Assembly: GCA_026692885.1 (NCBI GenBank)
Contig: JAPLNJ010000571.1
Coordinates: 1-7,014 of the forward strand
Direction: 5' to 3'
From: Planctomycetota bacterium
GTDB lineage: Bacteria; Planctomycetota; Planctomycetia; Pirellulales; Pirellulaceae
DNA: 7,014 nucleotides
Shown here: positions 1 through 6,988 of the stretch, one piece after another
Layout: every line of letters starts with the position of its first letter
Numbering within the stretch: position 1 is the first letter of the stretch
Translations under genes and position numbers: made by a program
The notes under the pieces: generated by a model
Database searches by the model: none
What the model was told of the DNA's origin: nothing
The model's input: the letters and a program-made list of their open reading frames with translations, nothing else

Positions 1-68
1 CGGAATGAATTCCGCTCTACGAAGGGTCCACGGCGAATCGCTCGTCCCACAAACATCAGCCCCGGTGA

Positions 69-332
69 TTGACAGCGGACAAAGTGGTAGAATGGCAGCT
101 GGAACTGCAACGTTCGCAAGCCCAGTATTACGACCTGTACGATCTGGCCCCCGTGGGCTATATCACCCTGAGCGAACAGGGGTTGATCCTGCAAGCGAAT
201 CTCACCGCCGCGGCCCTGCTCGGAGTGCCCCGCGGTCAGTTGGTCCAGCAGTTCCTGTCCCGCTTCATCGTCCCGGAGGTTGCGCATTGTAACCCGAAGC
301 GTCAGCGAGGAAGAGCGGCGGTTCCTCGCTGA
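69..332 (+). pseudogene. Truncated PAS-domain protein (remnant of a PAS sensor or kinase gene)
   Basis: The reading frame encodes the beginning of a PAS sensory domain. A short helical lead-in (ELQRSQAQYYDLYDLAPVGY) is followed by the strand-helix segment LSEQGLILQANLTAAALLGV and then by RFIVPE. In related planctomycete and proteobacterial PAS kinases, this DLYDLAPVGY...NLTAA.LLG block is followed by the second half of the PAS domain and usually by more PAS domains and a kinase. Here the match stops at about residue 74, where the frame enters the hairpin repeat. The last residues (NPKRQRGRAAVPR) are translated repeat and the TGA at 330-332 lies in its right arm. The only in-frame starts are TTG at 69 and GTG at 84, neither with a clear ribosome binding site, and the usual longer coiled coil upstream is missing. 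It is therefore probably a fragment truncated at both ends. A small expressed single-PAS protein cannot be excluded. Confidence 0.65.
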
Positions 333-349
333 CGCGTCGGGTTACGATG
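285..349. repeat. Hairpin repeat of the NPKRQRG-encoding planctomycete type
   Basis: Two 28-nt arms (285-312 and 322-349) are reverse complements at 26 of 28 positions, around a 9-nt loop (313-321). The core of the left arm is AACCCGAAGCGTCAGCGAGG. Read 5' to 3' on its own strand, the left arm encodes NPKRQRG; the right arm read on the minus strand encodes NPTRQRG. I recall this peptide signature as common at the ends of predicted planctomycete proteins, which would make this a dispersed palindromic element (REP-like); that part is memory, not search. The left arm contains TAA at 290-292, the right arm contains the TGA that ends the PAS fragment, and ATG 347-349 is its last codon-sized piece. 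There is no T-tract, so it is not a standard intrinsic terminator. Confidence 0.8.
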
Positions 350-402
350 ATCCGCTGCTGGCGTCTTGCGCCACCTTATGATCAAGGCCGACTTGTTGGA
401 TT

Positions 403-407
403 GGAAG
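403..407 (+). promoter_or_regulatory. Ribosome binding site supporting the kinase start at 413
   Basis: GGAAG lies 5 nt before the ATG at 413. The alternative in-frame ATG at 347 has no purine-rich stretch in front of it, because its upstream bases are the right arm of the hairpin repeat. This favours 413, although the motif is a modest Shine-Dalgarno match. Confidence 0.45.
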
Positions 408-412
408 ACCTC

Positions 413-3400
413 ATGCCCACAGAACGGCAGCCACGCATCTTGGTGGTGGATGACGAACTGATCAATATCGAGGTGCTGGCCGACATTTTCAGCGACGACT
501 ATGAGGTCTTGTTCGCCACGGAGGGCGAGCGGGCATTGGAGATCGCCGCCGCGGCCCGGCCGGACACGATCCTGTTGGACGTGATGATGCCGGGCCTGGA
601 CGGCTATGAAGTCTGCCGACGGCTGAAGGCCAATCACCAAACCCAGCACATCCCCGTGATCTTTGTCACGGGCCTCGGCGATGTGGCGGCGGAAACGCGG
701 GGCCTGGAACTGGGGGCGATCGACTATATCACCAAGCCCTTCAGTCCGGCCGTGGTCAAACTTCGGGTGCGAAACCAGATCGAACTCAAACTGGCTCGCG
801 AGGCCTTGATCGAGACAAACCGACAACTGCGGAAGAACGAGGAACGGCACCGCATCATGCTCCAGACGGCCACGGATGGCTTCTGGCTGACGGACCTGCA
901 GGGGCGGCTGCTGGAAGTCAATGGAACCTATTGCCGGATGAGCGGCTATGGCGAACAAGAACTGTTGGCCATGCGCATTTCCGACCTGGAGGCCGCCGAG
1001 ACGTGCGTTGATACTGCGGCCCACATCCAGCTGATCAAGACGCAGGGTGAACAGCGTTTCGAGTCCCGGCACCGTCGCCGAGATGGGAGCACGTTTGATG
1101 TCGAAATCAGTGCCCAGTACCAACCCATCGAAGACGGCCGGTTCGTGGTTTTTCTGCGAGACAACACCGAAACAAAACGGGCCGAGGAGAGGCGGCGTGA
1201 GAGCGAGGGCCGTTTCCGGATGATGGCCGACTGCGCGCCGGTGCTGATCTGGATTTCCGACGAGCATAAGCTCTGCACGTACTTCAACCGGCCTTGGTTG
1301 GAGTTCACCGGCCGCAGCATGGCGCAAGAGTTGGGCAACGGTTGGGCCGAAGGTGTCCACCCGGACGACCTGCCACGCTGCCTGGAGACCTACGTCGCTG
1401 CGTTTGATGCCCGGCAGCCGTTCGCGATGGAGTATCGATTGCGGCGTCAGGACGGCGCGTTCCGCTGGCTTCTGGACAACGGGGTGCCGCGGTTCGGACC
1501 GGACGGATCCTTTACGGGGTACATCGGTTCGTGCGTTGACATCACGGAACAGAAACACGCCGGTGAAGCACAGCAGCGTTTCGAGCAACTGTTCCGCCAC
1601 AGCCCGGTCCCGATGTCGCTTTCGAGCCTGCCGGAGCGGCGGTTTGCCGACGTCAATGACGTTTTCCTGAGAACGCTCGGCTATGCCAAGGAAGACCTTT
1701 TGGGCAAGACCGTCGCGGAACTCGCGTTGTTCGTGCATCCCGAGCAGCAGGCCGCCGTGGCGGAGCGGCTGCTCACGCTGGAGGGAGCCACCGACCTCGA
1801 AGTGCAGGTCCGGCGAAAGGACGGCCTGATCCTCGACGGCCTGTTCTCCGGCGAAATCGTGCATAGCCAGGGACAGCAGTACTTCCTGAGCGTGATGGTC
1901 GATATCAGCGAGCGCAAACGGGCCGAGGCCAGAGTCGCTGAAGAGGTGATTCGTCGGCGACTCCTGTTTGAGCGATCGCCGGACGGAATTGTGATTCTTG
2001 ATCCGACCACCGCCCAGATCGTGGAATTCAACGAAGCGGCGCACCGGCAGTTGGGCTATTCCCGCGAGGAGTTTGCCCGGCTGCGCGTCCCCGATTTGGA
2101 AGCTGCGGAAACGCCCGCAGAAGTTCAGGCCCATATTGCGGAAGTGATGTGCACGGGGCGGGCGGACTTTGAAACGCTGCAGCGGACTCGTCAAGGCGAA
2201 ATCCGTCATATCCACGTGACAGCGCAGATCATCGAAATCGCTGGCCAACCGGTGTACTATTGCTTCTGGCGCGATATCACGGCACGGAAACAGGCGGAAG
2301 CCGCCTTGCAGGAGAGGGACCTCCGGTTGGAGCAGGCCACGGAGCGGGCGACCGAGATGGCGGTGCGGGCCGAGGCCGCCACGATCGCGAAGAGCGAGTT
2401 CCTGGCCAATATGAGCCATGAGTTGCGCACCCCAATGAATGGCGTGATCGGTCTGACGGGGCTGTTGCTGGACACCGCACTGAGCGCGGAGCAGCGGCGG
2501 TTTGCTGAGATGATTCGCAGCAGCGGCGAAGCCTTGCTGACACTGCTGAACGATATCTTAGACTTCTCCAAGATCGAGGCCGGCAAGCTCGAACTGGAGA
2601 CGATGGATTTTGACCTGCGCGACTTGCTGGACGACTTCGCTCCGCCGCTGGCCCTGCGCGCTCAAGGCCAGGGGTTGGAGTTCATCTGTGCTGCCGCGCC
2701 GGATATGCCGGTCAAGGTTTGTGGCGACCCCGGCCGCCTGCGTCAGATCCTGACCAACCTGGCGGGCAACGCCGTGAAGTTCACCCCGCAGGGCGAGGTC
2801 TCCGTGCAGGCCAGCCTCGTCGCGGAAAACGAGACCGACGCCGTCCTCCGTTTCGCCATCCGGGATACGGGGATCGGCATCCCACCTGAGGAGCAGCAGA
2901 AGCTATTTCAAAAATTCACCCAGCTGGACGCCTCGGCCACGCGTCGCTATGGCGGCACCGGATTGGGGCTGGCCATCTCGAAGCAACTTGCGGAGTTGAT
3001 GGGGGGCGAGATCGGCGTGAGCAGCGCCGTGGGGGTCGGCTCGGAGTTTTGGTTTACCGTGCGGCTGGGCAAGCAGTCCGCGAAAACCCAGACGGTCAGC
3101 CTTCCGGACACCCACCTGCGCGGGGTGCATGTCTTGGTGGTGGACGACAACGCCACCCATCGCGAGGTATTGCTGGCCCAGTTGGCGGCCTGGGGCATGC
3201 GGGTGGAAGCGACTCCCGACGGTCCCACGGCACTGCGGGCGCTGATGCGCGCTGGGGTGGCGGGCGATGCCTTCCAGGCCGCCCTCCTCGACCTGCAGAT
3301 GCCGGGCATGGATGGAGCGACACTGGTCCAAACCATCCGGGCCGACGCCACGCTGCGGGAGCTCCGCTTAGTGCTGTTGACATCCTTGGAGCAGCCAAAC

Positions 3401-4354
3401 GCTGCCAGGGACCTGCCGCCGTTGGGATTTGCCGCCAGCCTGACCAAGCCGGTGCGGCAGTCCGAGTTATTCGACTGCCTGTCCACCGTGCTGGCCGATT
3501 CGGCCGTGACGCTACCGCTGCCGGCCACCTGCCGGCCTCCGCAGATCACCGTGCTGTGCCGAGGCGGGGCAAGAGTCTTGGTGGTCGAAGACAATGCCGT
3601 CAATCAGAAGGTGGCGCTGGGCATCCTGCAGAAACTGGGGCTACACGCGGACGCCGTGGCCAACGGTGCGGAAGCACTCACGGCCTTGGACGCCTTGCCC
3701 TACGACCTGGTACTGATGGATGTGCAGATGCCGGAGATGGATGGCTTGGAGGCTACACGCATCATCCGCAACCCGCACTCGCCCGTTCGCCAGCACGCAA
3801 TCCCAATCATCGCCATGACGGCCAACGCTATGCAGGGCGACCGGGAGCGTTGCCTGGAGGCTGGCATGAATGGCTACGTCTCCAAGCCTGTGGTTGCCCG
3901 GGCCTTGGTCGAAGCGTTGAATATATGGTTGCCCCCGGAAGCCGGGGCCGTCACGGAGCCAGTTTCGGCGGCGACCGCAGGCACGGCCGCGGTGGGCGCG
4001 TCGGAGCCGGATCTGCCGGTTTTCGACCGGGCGGGGATGATCGCCCGGCTGATGGATGAGGAACTCGCGGAGCTCGTGGTCGCCCGTTTCCTGGAGTCCG
4101 CGCCCCAGCAGCTCGCCGCCCTGCAGAAATCCCTGAAGAACGGGGACGCAGCCGGTGCGCAACTCTGCGCCCACAGCCTGAGGGGGGCGGCCAGCAATGT
4201 CGGCGGCGAATGCTTGCAACGCCTGACGTTCCAGATTGAGCAAGCGGCCCACACCGGAGACTTGCGCATCGCCGACGGGCACCTGGCCGAACTGGAAACG
4301 CAGTTCAAGCGGTTGCAGGCCGCGTTGCTCGTCGCCGAGCAGGACGACGGGTAG
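413..4354 (+). CDS. Cytoplasmic hybrid histidine kinase: REC-PAS(x4)-HisKA-HATPase-REC-REC-HPt
   Basis: A 1313-residue multistep phosphorelay kinase, numbered here from ATG 413. REC1 is residues 8-125 (D13, D14, phosphoacceptor D56, T86, K108). A charged helix then leads into four PAS domains at about 143-258, 265-383, 389-505 and 514-629, each ending in a D-[IN]-[TS]-x-x-K/R-like PAC tail. HisKA has H669 in the motif SHELRTP. The HATPase has an N-box with N782 and N786, a G1 box DTGIGI at 818-823 and a G2 box GGTGLGL at 847-853. REC2 has D911, D912, D960, T990 and K1012; REC3 has E1059, D1060, D1103, T1136 and K1158. An Ala/Pro-rich linker (about 1174-1203) joins the C-terminal HPt domain, H1254 in HSLRGAASNVGG. 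No signal peptide or membrane segment is seen, so the signal is probably internal or arrives through REC1. Phosphate should pass H669 to REC2 or REC3, to H1254, to an unlinked regulator. The start at 413 fits the usual short lead to REC; an ATG at 347 would add 22 residues starting in the hairpin repeat. Domain calls are strong; ligand and partner are unknown. Confidence 0.95.
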   Translation: MPTERQPRILVVDDELINIEVLADIFSDDYEVLFATEGERALEIAAAARPDTILLDVMMPGLDGYEVCRRLKANHQTQHIPVIFVTGLGDVAAETRGLELGAIDYITKPFSPAVVKLRVRNQIELKLAREALIETNRQLRKNEERHRIMLQTATDGFWLTDLQGRLLEVNGTYCRMSGYGEQELLAMRISDLEAAETCVDTAAHIQLIKTQGEQRFESRHRRRDGSTFDVEISAQYQPIEDGRFVVFLRDNTETKRAEERRRESEGRFRMMADCAPVLIWISDEHKLCTYFNRPWLEFTGRSMAQELGNGWAEGVHPDDLPRCLETYVAAFDARQPFAMEYRLRRQDGAFRWLLDNGVPRFGPDGSFTGYIGSCVDITEQKHAGEAQQRFEQLFRHSPVPMSLSSLPERRFADVNDVFLRTLGYAKEDLLGKTVAELALFVHPEQQAAVAERLLTLEGATDLEVQVRRKDGLILDGLFSGEIVHSQGQQYFLSVMVDISERKRAEARVAEEVIRRRLLFERSPDGIVILDPTTAQIVEFNEAAHRQLGYSREEFARLRVPDLEAAETPAEVQAHIAEVMCTGRADFETLQRTRQGEIRHIHVTAQIIEIAGQPVYYCFWRDITARKQAEAALQERDLRLEQATERATEMAVRAEAATIAKSEFLANMSHELRTPMNGVIGLTGLLLDTALSAEQRRFAEMIRSSGEALLTLLNDILDFSKIEAGKLELETMDFDLRDLLDDFAPPLALRAQGQGLEFICAAAPDMPVKVCGDPGRLRQILTNLAGNAVKFTPQGEVSVQASLVAENETDAVLRFAIRDTGIGIPPEEQQKLFQKFTQLDASATRRYGGTGLGLAISKQLAELMGGEIGVSSAVGVGSEFWFTVRLGKQSAKTQTVSLPDTHLRGVHVLVVDDNATHREVLLAQLAAWGMRVEATPDGPTALRALMRAGVAGDAFQAALLDLQMPGMDGATLVQTIRADATLRELRLVLLTSLEQPNAARDLPPLGFAASLTKPVRQSELFDCLSTVLADSAVTLPLPATCRPPQITVLCRGGARVLVVEDNAVNQKVALGILQKLGLHADAVANGAEALTALDALPYDLVLMDVQMPEMDGLEATRIIRNPHSPVRQHAIPIIAMTANAMQGDRERCLEAGMNGYVSKPVVARALVEALNIWLPPEAGAVTEPVSAATAGTAAVGASEPDLPVFDRAGMIARLMDEELAELVVARFLESAPQQLAALQKSLKNGDAAGAQLCAHSLRGAASNVGGECLQRLTFQIEQAAHTGDLRIADGHLAELETQFKRLQAALLVAEQDDG

Positions 4355-4415
4355 CGTTATCGGTTCTGAGTGAAGCTGTGGAGAGTTTATCCCACTTTTG
4401 TCGCCAGAAGACCGC

Positions 4416-4507
4416 GGTCGGGTGTACGAATTTCAGTTTTTGCGGATCGAAGTCCATGCCTGAGAAAAAGCCCGTCGCCGCAAGAACTGAAAGTCGTACA
4501 CCCGACC
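4416..4507. repeat. 92-nt long inverted repeat between convergent genes
   Basis: Arms 4416-4445 and 4478-4507 can pair over 30 positions: 28 Watson-Crick pairs, one G-U (4439/4484) and one mismatch (4430/4493). The outermost 14 bases, GGTCGGGTGTACGA, match exactly. The loop is 32 nt (4446-4477). The element sits in the 188-nt gap between the stop of the kinase gene and the stop of the minus-strand gene, so it could stop transcripts from either side or protect their 3' ends. No T-tract follows either arm, so it is not a textbook intrinsic terminator. The arm length and near-perfect match suggest a non-autonomous mobile or REP-like element. I see no clear target-site duplication. The rest of the gap (4355-4415 and 4508-4542) shows nothing I can name. 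Confidence 0.75.
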
Positions 4508-4542
4508 CCTAGGGTGGTGCAAAGTTGGGGTTGGCATTGGGC

Positions 4543-6930
4543 TCACTCCTGCGGTTTGACGATTTCAAAGGGGATGGCCGGCAAGATGAACAAGGGCATG
4601 GCCTGCTGTTTCCCAGGCTTCGCCTTGGCGCCCGCCGCCGCGAACTTCTTGCCCCCAGCCGTCAGGATCAGATTGCCTTTTTGTCCCGGTTGGACCTTAT
4701 CGGCATCGCTCTGGATCAAGATCTCGACGCCTTCGCGGGAACTCGCGACCTTCTGAATGCGGATGCCCTCGGGCGGATCGCTCAATTGCAATTCGATTTT
4801 GTCGAGCGGTGCGCCGGGGGGAACGGAAAGCTGAATGTGGGCCGTTCCGCCAGCCGGGATGCGGGTGGGACTGTCGCCGAGGATTTTCAGGGGACGGCGT
4901 CCGGAATCGCGCCCGGCCACGGCCACTTTCAACTCCTTGGACGGAACCAGATGCCGGTAGGCGAACGCCTGCATCATGTCCTCGGCTGGCACAACGGGGT
5001 GGATCACTTCACGGCCTTGGATCGTGGCATGCCCTTCCAGATTCAGGCTGAGGGGTTCCGTGGGGGACGTCGACGGCGCCGTGAGTGTGACCCGCACCTG
5101 ATCCTGCTTAGCCGGCACCTGGCTACCGCCTAACGTGAAGCCCTGTGGCAGGCCCTTGACTGACAGGGTGATTTCGTCGGCAAACCCATCTTTCCGCAGG
5201 GCATACACGGTCAGCGGAACCGTCCCGCCGGCACGCATGCTGATGCTCGACGGCACGACCCGCAATTCGAAATTGGGGCGTGGAGCGCTGATCCGCAGAC
5301 GGTAGGCGTACTCGGGGCCGCCCTGGTGCTGCATGTCAGTCAGCTGGAGATAGTAAGTCCCGTCGGCCGGCAGGGCGATGCGAATCAAGGAGTCGGCATG
5401 ATGCGTGGTCAAACCGGCCGCCTTGTCCTCGCAATCGTCGTTCAAGGCCAACTGTCGCCCGGAGGCGTCGGTCAGTTTGAGCACCGAGTCCAGCGGTGAA
5501 TTCAGCCTGCGCGCGGTGACCTCCGCCACGATCTCGTCGCCGGCGCGGCCTGCGAAACAAAACACGTCGCTGTCAGCCGGTTTATCGATGCGCCCGTTGA
5601 CGATCACCGGGAGCTTGATCTGCTGGGCGTGGGCCTGCTGGTCGTTCGGCTCTTGCTCCAAGCACTCCGGCAGCGTGTCCACCGCGAAGGGCACTCGGTT
5701 GGACGTCCATTCCTTGTCTCGCTCGGCAAGCGGATACACTCCCGGCTGTCTGTCTTGGTTATCCACGGTCAGGTGGGTGACGGGGAGATTCCAGCCGTTG
5801 ACTTCCACCTTGGTCTGCGAGCCGGCCGGACCGCCCAGCGGAAAGATACTCGTGACGAACGGCAATTCTCCGATGGTGATGCGATACACGAAGTCTTCCC
5901 GGCCGCGGTAGATCGCGTCTTTGATCTCGACCACGTACTCGCCGTCGGTGGGGACCTGAAAGTGCAGCACTGGATCGGGATTGAACCGATAGTCGTCGTC
6001 GTACGCCAGTTCCTTGCCTTGGGCATCGTAAACCGCCAGCGTGGCTTGAAACCAGCCAGGAACGGCGTCGGGAATATAGGGAATCAACTCCCGCGCGCTG
6101 GCAGCCAGGACCAGGCCTTGACCCTTGTTCGCCGCAAACCGGTAGCGGTTCACCTTGCCGGGCAGAATCTGGCCGTTGACAACGGCTGGCAGCGTGACTT
6201 TCAGCTCCTCGCCCGCAGCTCGGTTCTTGGGTGCGATGGCCGTCTTGGCGATGGCACTTTTCTGCTCTGTGATGTTCTTGGCCGCTTTGGCGGAAACCTC
6301 GGACAACTGACCGATGCAAAACGCCAGCGGGTTGGACAGCGCGGACGGCGATGCGATCCTCAACTCCCGTTGACCGGGCTCTGCGTCCGGAGCCACCGTG
6401 ATCCGGACGACGGCCATTTCGCTGATGGCCGGATTGGCGGGCCGTCTGACGGCCGTACCGATTTTCTTACGGAACTCGTTCAGCAGCGATTCGTCCGCGG
6501 CACCCCAGGTTGCGCCGGCGTACTTCTTTTTGAGTTTCTCCAGCGATTGGTCGTGCGCTGCGTCGTCGGATTTATCCGTCTTGGCGTTCTTGAAGCTTCG
6601 AAAGGCTTCCAAGGCCCGGAAATCGTTGCGCACCACGGCTCTCTTCGCCAGCAACTCGTCCACTTTGATACGCAGGACGTTCAACTCCTTCCCCGAGATC
6701 GGCTGGATGAGTTCGACAAGCGTGGCTTGAACGCCGCCGCCGGACACGTCCAACGAGCTGACGCCGGTCAGGAACTGCCCGCCGATGACGGCTTCGAACG
6801 CAGTTCCTTGCTGGCCGCCGGCGGGGTAGACGTAACCGATGTGCACGCCGCGTTGCTGCGCCTGCATGGGGGACGCAACCGCCAACAAGATCGCCGGACC
6901 CAAGATCGCATACCATCGGGAAAGAATCAT
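4543..6930 (-). CDS. Secreted PPC-domain protein with TIG-like domains (non-catalytic)
   Basis: A 795-residue exported protein. Residues 1-24 form a Sec signal peptide: an Arg near the start, a hydrophobic core (AILGPAILLAVA) and probable cleavage after MQA. Residues 29-75 and about 165-208 look like one TIG/IPT-type Ig fold (GYVYPAGGQQGTAFEAVIGG ... VAPDAEPGQRELRI) split by a Lys-rich helical insert (about 80-160). PPC domain 1 spans about 238-356 (YRFAANKGQ, LAVYDAQGKELAYDDD, DGEYVVEIKD). A second TIG-like stretch follows (357-415, IFPLGGPAGSQTKVEVNG). PPC domain 2 spans about 424-549 and starts with the typical EPND motif (427-430), then DSDVFCFAG, VLKLTDASGRQLALNDD and DGTYYLQLTD. Residues 552-795 resemble further beta-sandwich repeats and include an Ala/Lys/Gly-rich stretch at about 759-775. 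No protease or other catalytic motif is visible. In planctomycetes such proteins often sit beside DUF1549/DUF1553 or DUF1501 genes; none is in this window. A structural, polymer-binding or surface role is inference. The start is supported by AGGAG 6 nt upstream. Confidence 0.88.
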   Translation of the reverse strand: MILSRWYAILGPAILLAVASPMQAQQRGVHIGYVYPAGGQQGTAFEAVIGGQFLTGVSSLDVSGGGVQATLVELIQPISGKELNVLRIKVDELLAKRAVVRNDFRALEAFRSFKNAKTDKSDDAAHDQSLEKLKKKYAGATWGAADESLLNEFRKKIGTAVRRPANPAISEMAVVRITVAPDAEPGQRELRIASPSALSNPLAFCIGQLSEVSAKAAKNITEQKSAIAKTAIAPKNRAAGEELKVTLPAVVNGQILPGKVNRYRFAANKGQGLVLAASARELIPYIPDAVPGWFQATLAVYDAQGKELAYDDDYRFNPDPVLHFQVPTDGEYVVEIKDAIYRGREDFVYRITIGELPFVTSIFPLGGPAGSQTKVEVNGWNLPVTHLTVDNQDRQPGVYPLAERDKEWTSNRVPFAVDTLPECLEQEPNDQQAHAQQIKLPVIVNGRIDKPADSDVFCFAGRAGDEIVAEVTARRLNSPLDSVLKLTDASGRQLALNDDCEDKAAGLTTHHADSLIRIALPADGTYYLQLTDMQHQGGPEYAYRLRISAPRPNFELRVVPSSISMRAGGTVPLTVYALRKDGFADEITLSVKGLPQGFTLGGSQVPAKQDQVRVTLTAPSTSPTEPLSLNLEGHATIQGREVIHPVVPAEDMMQAFAYRHLVPSKELKVAVAGRDSGRRPLKILGDSPTRIPAGGTAHIQLSVPPGAPLDKIELQLSDPPEGIRIQKVASSREGVEILIQSDADKVQPGQKGNLILTAGGKKFAAAGAKAKPGKQQAMPLFILPAIPFEIVKPQE

Positions 6931-6936
6931 AGATTG

Positions 6937-6941
6937 CTCCT
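6937..6941 (-). promoter_or_regulatory. Shine-Dalgarno site of the PPC-protein gene
   Basis: On the minus strand AGGAG is followed by a 6-nt spacer (CAATCT) and then ATG at 6930-6928. This is a strong ribosome binding site and fixes the start, which also gives a complete signal peptide. I could not identify convincing -10 and -35 boxes in the remaining upstream bases (6942-7014). Confidence 0.75.
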
Positions 6942-6988
6942 GTGCTCTTAGCGAGTCCTAGGTTGCCAATGGAAAACGAGAGACTGTG

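Noticed and set aside
1..72. An open frame from the left edge ending in TGA at 70-72, overlapping the TTG at 69-71
   Set aside because: Twenty-three codons without a recognisable motif are not evidence of the tail of an upstream gene. The stop/start overlap could be chance.
377..382. TATGAT as a possible -10 box for the kinase
   Set aside because: No acceptable -35 element lies at the proper distance, and single -10-like hexamers are common.
302..2419. A 705-codon open frame on the minus strand opposite the kinase gene
   Set aside because: Its translation shows no recognisable domain and it lies wholly antisense to well-conserved REC, PAS and HisKA coding sequence. Long antisense frames are expected in GC-rich genes. 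Its C-terminus is just the repeat peptide.
3049..4059. A 336-codon + strand frame inside the kinase gene
   Set aside because: It overlaps the REC2, REC3 and HPt coding region in another frame and its Gly/Arg/Ala-rich translation has no family features.
4370..4756. A 128-codon + strand frame running through the 92-nt inverted repeat
   Set aside because: It is made of repeat sequence followed by antisense of the PPC gene, with no ribosome binding site seen and no domain.
5629..6951. A 440-codon open frame on the + strand opposite the PPC-protein gene
   Set aside because: The minus-strand frame has a signal peptide, PPC motifs and a good ribosome binding site; this one has none and is a GC-driven shadow.
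6942..6985. TTGGCA on the minus strand as a -35 box for the PPC gene
   Set aside because: The nearest -10-like hexamer (TAAGAG) is only 13 nt away, so the spacing does not fit a sigma-70 promoter.
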